From: Victivallales bacterium
GTDB lineage: Bacteria > Verrucomicrobiota > Lentisphaeria > Oligosphaerales > Lenti-02
DNA: 14,363 nucleotides
Direction of reading: 5' to 3'
Assembly (NCBI GenBank): GCA_018648945.1
Contig: JABGQJ010000127.1
Coordinates: 1 to 14,363, forward strand
Shown here: piece after piece, positions 11,935 to 14,363 of the stretch
How the letters are laid out: the number at the start of each line of letters is the position of its first letter
Numbering within the stretch: the stretch's first letter is position 1
The notes under the pieces: generated by a model
The model's database searches: none
The model's input: the letters and a program-made list of their open reading frames with translations, nothing else
Told to the model about the DNA's origin: nothing
Made by a program: the position numbers and the translations under genes

Positions 11935-14253
11935 ATGATCCGCTTCCCCCTTGCCACTCTCCTTCTGGTCGCCGTCGCCATGGGCGCCGACAAACCAGCC
12001 GCAGTCGCCAGAATCCGGCAGCAGTTCGCGGCCAACCGGAAATACATCCACTACTCCGTGCGTGGGCAGTACAAACCCGAGAACACGGCCAAGTGGCTGC
12101 TATTGCTGGAAGACGACGGACGCTTTTCCGACCTGCATCTGGACGGGTTCACGCCCGAGAAGTACAACGGCGGCATGCAGAAGAAGCTCGCGGGCAAGCT
12201 GATGGAGGCCTGGAAGCGCATCCGGTTGCTGGCCCAGTTGATTCTGGATGACGGCGACCACAAGGGCGACGAAGCACTCAAGGCCAAGCTGATGAAGTCG
12301 GCTGTCCACTACGGCGACATCGAGCTGCGGCGGTGCGATGGCTGGTTCCGGTTCCATGTCTCCTGCTTCGGCATTCCGCGTATCGCCTATGGCGTCTACT
12401 TCGCCTTCTTCGAGGAGCTCGACGCTGCGGAGAAGGCCAAGGACACGGAATCGCTTGCCGGGCGTTGCTCCCTGGTGCTGCAAGGCCTCATGCGCCAGAC
12501 GTTCACCCAGCCCAGGCGCGACAGTATCAAGGATCCCTATACCGCCGATCAGTTCCGCAAGCATGTCTGGTGGGTGGGCGGCAATTTCGCCTACCGCCCG
12601 ACCTTCGAAGCAGCGGCTGTTTGTTCCGACACCCGCATGTTCGATGTCATCGCCGAGGTCTGCGCGGGGGGGCTGAGCGCGGTCTCCCACAACACGCTGA
12701 AGGACTCCTTCTGGAGCGAGGGGATCTGCGCTGACGGCGCGGGTTGGGGCCATGGTCCACAGTGCTACGTCTGGGGCTATCCGAGCGATGGCGTCAGCAG
12801 CATCCTCGGCCTTCTCAAACGGTTCCGAGACACGCCCTGGGAAGCCGGTGTCCCGCCGACGGCATTGCAGGCCGCCGCCGACTATGTCGAAGGCATGTGT
12901 TGGTACCAGTACCTCGGGCGGCAGACCTTGCTCTCCCCCGGTCGCAGCGGCTTCTCCGCAGGACCGGGCGCCGGCTCGGGGCGCATCGCTGGGCTCGCGG
13001 GCAGCCTTCTCGGCTTCCAGCTTCCCGAAGCCACCAAACAGCGCGTGGAGCAGATCCGTACCCAGATCGAGGCCAAGAAGGTGGCCATCCACGGCACCCG
13101 GGTCTTCTGGAACAACGACGACATCGTCCGCCGCCACCCCGAATACTACCTCGGCGTGAACATGGTCTCTTCCCGCAGCCAGAGCAACGAGGTGGTCGCG
13201 GGTGGCTTCTCGCTCTTCACCGACTTCTTTGCCGACGGCAGTACCTTCATCCATCGCGACGGCCTGGAATACGGCAACGCCAAAGGCGCGTGGGATCCCG
13301 CGGCCATCCCCGGCACTACCGTCCGCCAGACGACCCTCAAGCCGATCCACCTCTGGAGCGGCTACCGGGGCATCCCCAATCTCGCGGGCGGCGTGGCCGA
13401 TGGGAAGGATGGCTGCGCCGGCTTCGTCTACGAGAAGGGGAAACGCAAGGAGAGCCCGAACCCCGCCCTCTACGGTGTGCGTGCCCGCAAGTCCTACTTC
13501 CTAGTGGGCGATGCCATGATCTGCCTCGGGGCTGGCATCGAGAACCTGACCCCCGACGTCCCTGGCACCATCCGCACCACCATCGACCAACCCGAATGGC
13601 GGGGAGGCATCACCGTGACACCCGCTCGCGCCGATGCCCGGACCTTCACCCCCGACAAGCCCCAGAAGCACCGCCTGAACCCCGGTAAGATGGGTGACAT
13701 TGCCGTCGAACACAGCGGCATCTCCTACACCATCCTCGCCAACCAGACCAAGGGGGTAGTGGAACTGGTCGCCGAGACCAAACCCACCGACTGGGTCGCC
13801 CGGCACGGCGGCAACAAACGGCGCCAGGACCTGCCCAAGGAAGTCCCGGTCTTCCGCCTCGGCATCGACCACGGCGACAAGCCGGCTGGCAGTACCTACG
13901 GCTATGTCGTCCAGCCCCTCGGCAAGCAGCCCATTCCCGCAGAAGTCGTCGCCAATACCCCCGAGTTCCAAGCCATCGCCACCCCAAACGGTGATCTCAT
14001 CCAGGCCATCATCTTCTCCCCCAAAGCCACGCTCAAGGTCGGCAAACTGCGCCTGCGCGTCAACGCCCCTGCCGCCCTCATGCTCCGCCGACAGAATGGC
14101 CAGGCCACTCTTACCGTCGCCGATCTCACCCAGGACCCGGACCGGAAGGAACTGCTAGTCGAGACCGACCTTCCCGGCGCTTCCCCACTCCGCATCCCGC
14201 TGCCCACGAAACCCAACTGCGGCAGAGCCGCCCAACACCAGTGGGCGTACTGA
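11935..14253 (+). CDS. Secreted polysaccharide lyase family 8 (chondroitin/hyaluronate/xanthan lyase type)
   Basis: Predicted lyase of 772 aa that cleaves uronic-acid-containing polysaccharides by beta-elimination. I start at 11935, where GGGAA sits 4 bases upstream and a signal peptide begins (about 1-18); an in-frame ATG at 11896 has no ribosome site. About 20-380 form the alpha/alpha toroid and 385 to the end the beta-sandwich domains. The catalytic set of chondroitin AC lyase (His, Tyr nine residues later, Arg about 54 later, Glu about 83 later) is matched by H273, Y282, R337 (PGRSGF) and E419 (QSNEV), with N217 (WWVGGNF) for the conserved Asn. WDPAAIPGTTVRQTT (453-467) and KSYFLVGDAMICLGAGIENL (519-538) are family hallmarks. 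The second Arg of the usual GRSxSR motif and the NGEN-like stretch after the catalytic Glu are not conserved, so the substrate may differ from animal glycosaminoglycans. It is probably co-transcribed with the GH123-like gene. Confidence 0.85.
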   Translation: MIRFPLATLLLVAVAMGADKPAAVARIRQQFAANRKYIHYSVRGQYKPENTAKWLLLLEDDGRFSDLHLDGFTPEKYNGGMQKKLAGKLMEAWKRIRLLAQLILDDGDHKGDEALKAKLMKSAVHYGDIELRRCDGWFRFHVSCFGIPRIAYGVYFAFFEELDAAEKAKDTESLAGRCSLVLQGLMRQTFTQPRRDSIKDPYTADQFRKHVWWVGGNFAYRPTFEAAAVCSDTRMFDVIAEVCAGGLSAVSHNTLKDSFWSEGICADGAGWGHGPQCYVWGYPSDGVSSILGLLKRFRDTPWEAGVPPTALQAAADYVEGMCWYQYLGRQTLLSPGRSGFSAGPGAGSGRIAGLAGSLLGFQLPEATKQRVEQIRTQIEAKKVAIHGTRVFWNNDDIVRRHPEYYLGVNMVSSRSQSNEVVAGGFSLFTDFFADGSTFIHRDGLEYGNAKGAWDPAAIPGTTVRQTTLKPIHLWSGYRGIPNLAGGVADGKDGCAGFVYEKGKRKESPNPALYGVRARKSYFLVGDAMICLGAGIENLTPDVPGTIRTTIDQPEWRGGITVTPARADARTFTPDKPQKHRLNPGKMGDIAVEHSGISYTILANQTKGVVELVAETKPTDWVARHGGNKRRQDLPKEVPVFRLGIDHGDKPAGSTYGYVVQPLGKQPIPAEVVANTPEFQAIATPNGDLIQAIIFSPKATLKVGKLRLRVNAPAALMLRRQNGQATLTVADLTQDPDRKELLVETDLPGASPLRIPLPTKPNCGRAAQHQWAY

Positions 14254-14337
14254 ATCCGGCAGCATGAGCTGGCCTTGCGGAGCCGCCGGGGGATTGTGGT
14301 CGGGCCTGCATAGGACACTGCATGCTGAGTTACCAGA

Positions 14338-14359
14338 TACGGGTACATGCCCACCCGTA
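14338..14359. repeat. Short inverted repeat after the lyase gene
   Basis: TACGGGT (14338-14344) and ACCCGTA (14353-14359) form a 7-bp stem with an 8-base loop, 85 bases past the lyase stop codon. No T-run is visible before the window ends. It could belong to a terminator or to the control region of the next gene. The rest of 14254-14363 shows nothing I can call. Confidence 0.3.
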
Positions 14360-14363
14360 CCAA

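Noticed and set aside
12100..13350. 416-residue minus-strand frame opposite the PL8 lyase
   Set aside because: No motifs; the PL8 signatures on the plus strand explain the region.
1..14363. CRISPR array, tRNA/rRNA, transposase or integrase genes
   Set aside because: No regularly spaced repeats, cloverleaf or rRNA-like stretches, or recombinase motifs were seen on either strand.

Overview
The window is GC-rich, densely coding chromosomal DNA with nine genes I can support. There is no RNA gene, insertion sequence, CRISPR array or phage gene. The organism looks like a Gram-negative bacterium of the PVC / Lentisphaerota / Planctomycetota / Hydrogenedentota kind. This rests on gene content only: two very large or lineage-typical TPR proteins beside ExbB/ExbD, a membrane-anchored VWA protein, a multi-domain GH123-like enzyme, and a polysaccharide lyase without a SusC/SusD pair. 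The exact phylum is an inference.

Layout. (1) 1-215: upstream region with a perfect 14-bp hairpin (24-55). (2) 216-1376 (+): a cytoplasmic M14 metallocarboxypeptidase resembling eukaryotic cytosolic carboxypeptidases. (3) 1422-8426 (-): a compact six-gene operon read leftward in the order large TPR protein, small TPR protein, ExbB/TolQ-type protein, two ExbD/TolR-type proteins, membrane-anchored VWA protein. Two junctions overlap by 4 bp and the rest are 17-36 bp apart. A good sigma70-like promoter (TTGACC-N17-TATCCT on the minus strand) lies at 8503-8531. (4) 8427-8656: divergent control region with promoters for both directions and three TTGAC elements. (5) 8657-11869 (+): a secreted 1070-residue enzyme with LamG-like, CBM9-like and CarboxypepD_reg-like modules and a GH123-like catalytic region. 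(6) 11935-14253 (+): a secreted family 8 polysaccharide lyase. (7) 14254-14363: short tail with a weak inverted repeat.

How they may work together. The rightward pair looks built to cut an acidic, N-acetylhexosamine-containing polysaccharide such as a chondroitin-like glycan. PL8 makes the eliminative cuts and the GH123-like enzyme removes beta-N-acetylgalactosamine. The leftward operon looks like a proton-motive-force-driven inner-membrane motor (ExbB plus two ExbD) with periplasmic TPR partners. The most interesting observation is that the VWA protein is built like TonB/TolA: a short basic N-terminus, one membrane helix carrying the TonB/TolA-type Ser-x-x-x-His signature (S32, H36), and a proline-containing periplasmic linker. 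However, it ends in a metal-binding VWA domain instead of a TonB C-terminal domain. It may be the force transducer of this motor. Whether the motor serves the divergently transcribed polysaccharide enzymes is speculation based on the shared promoter region.
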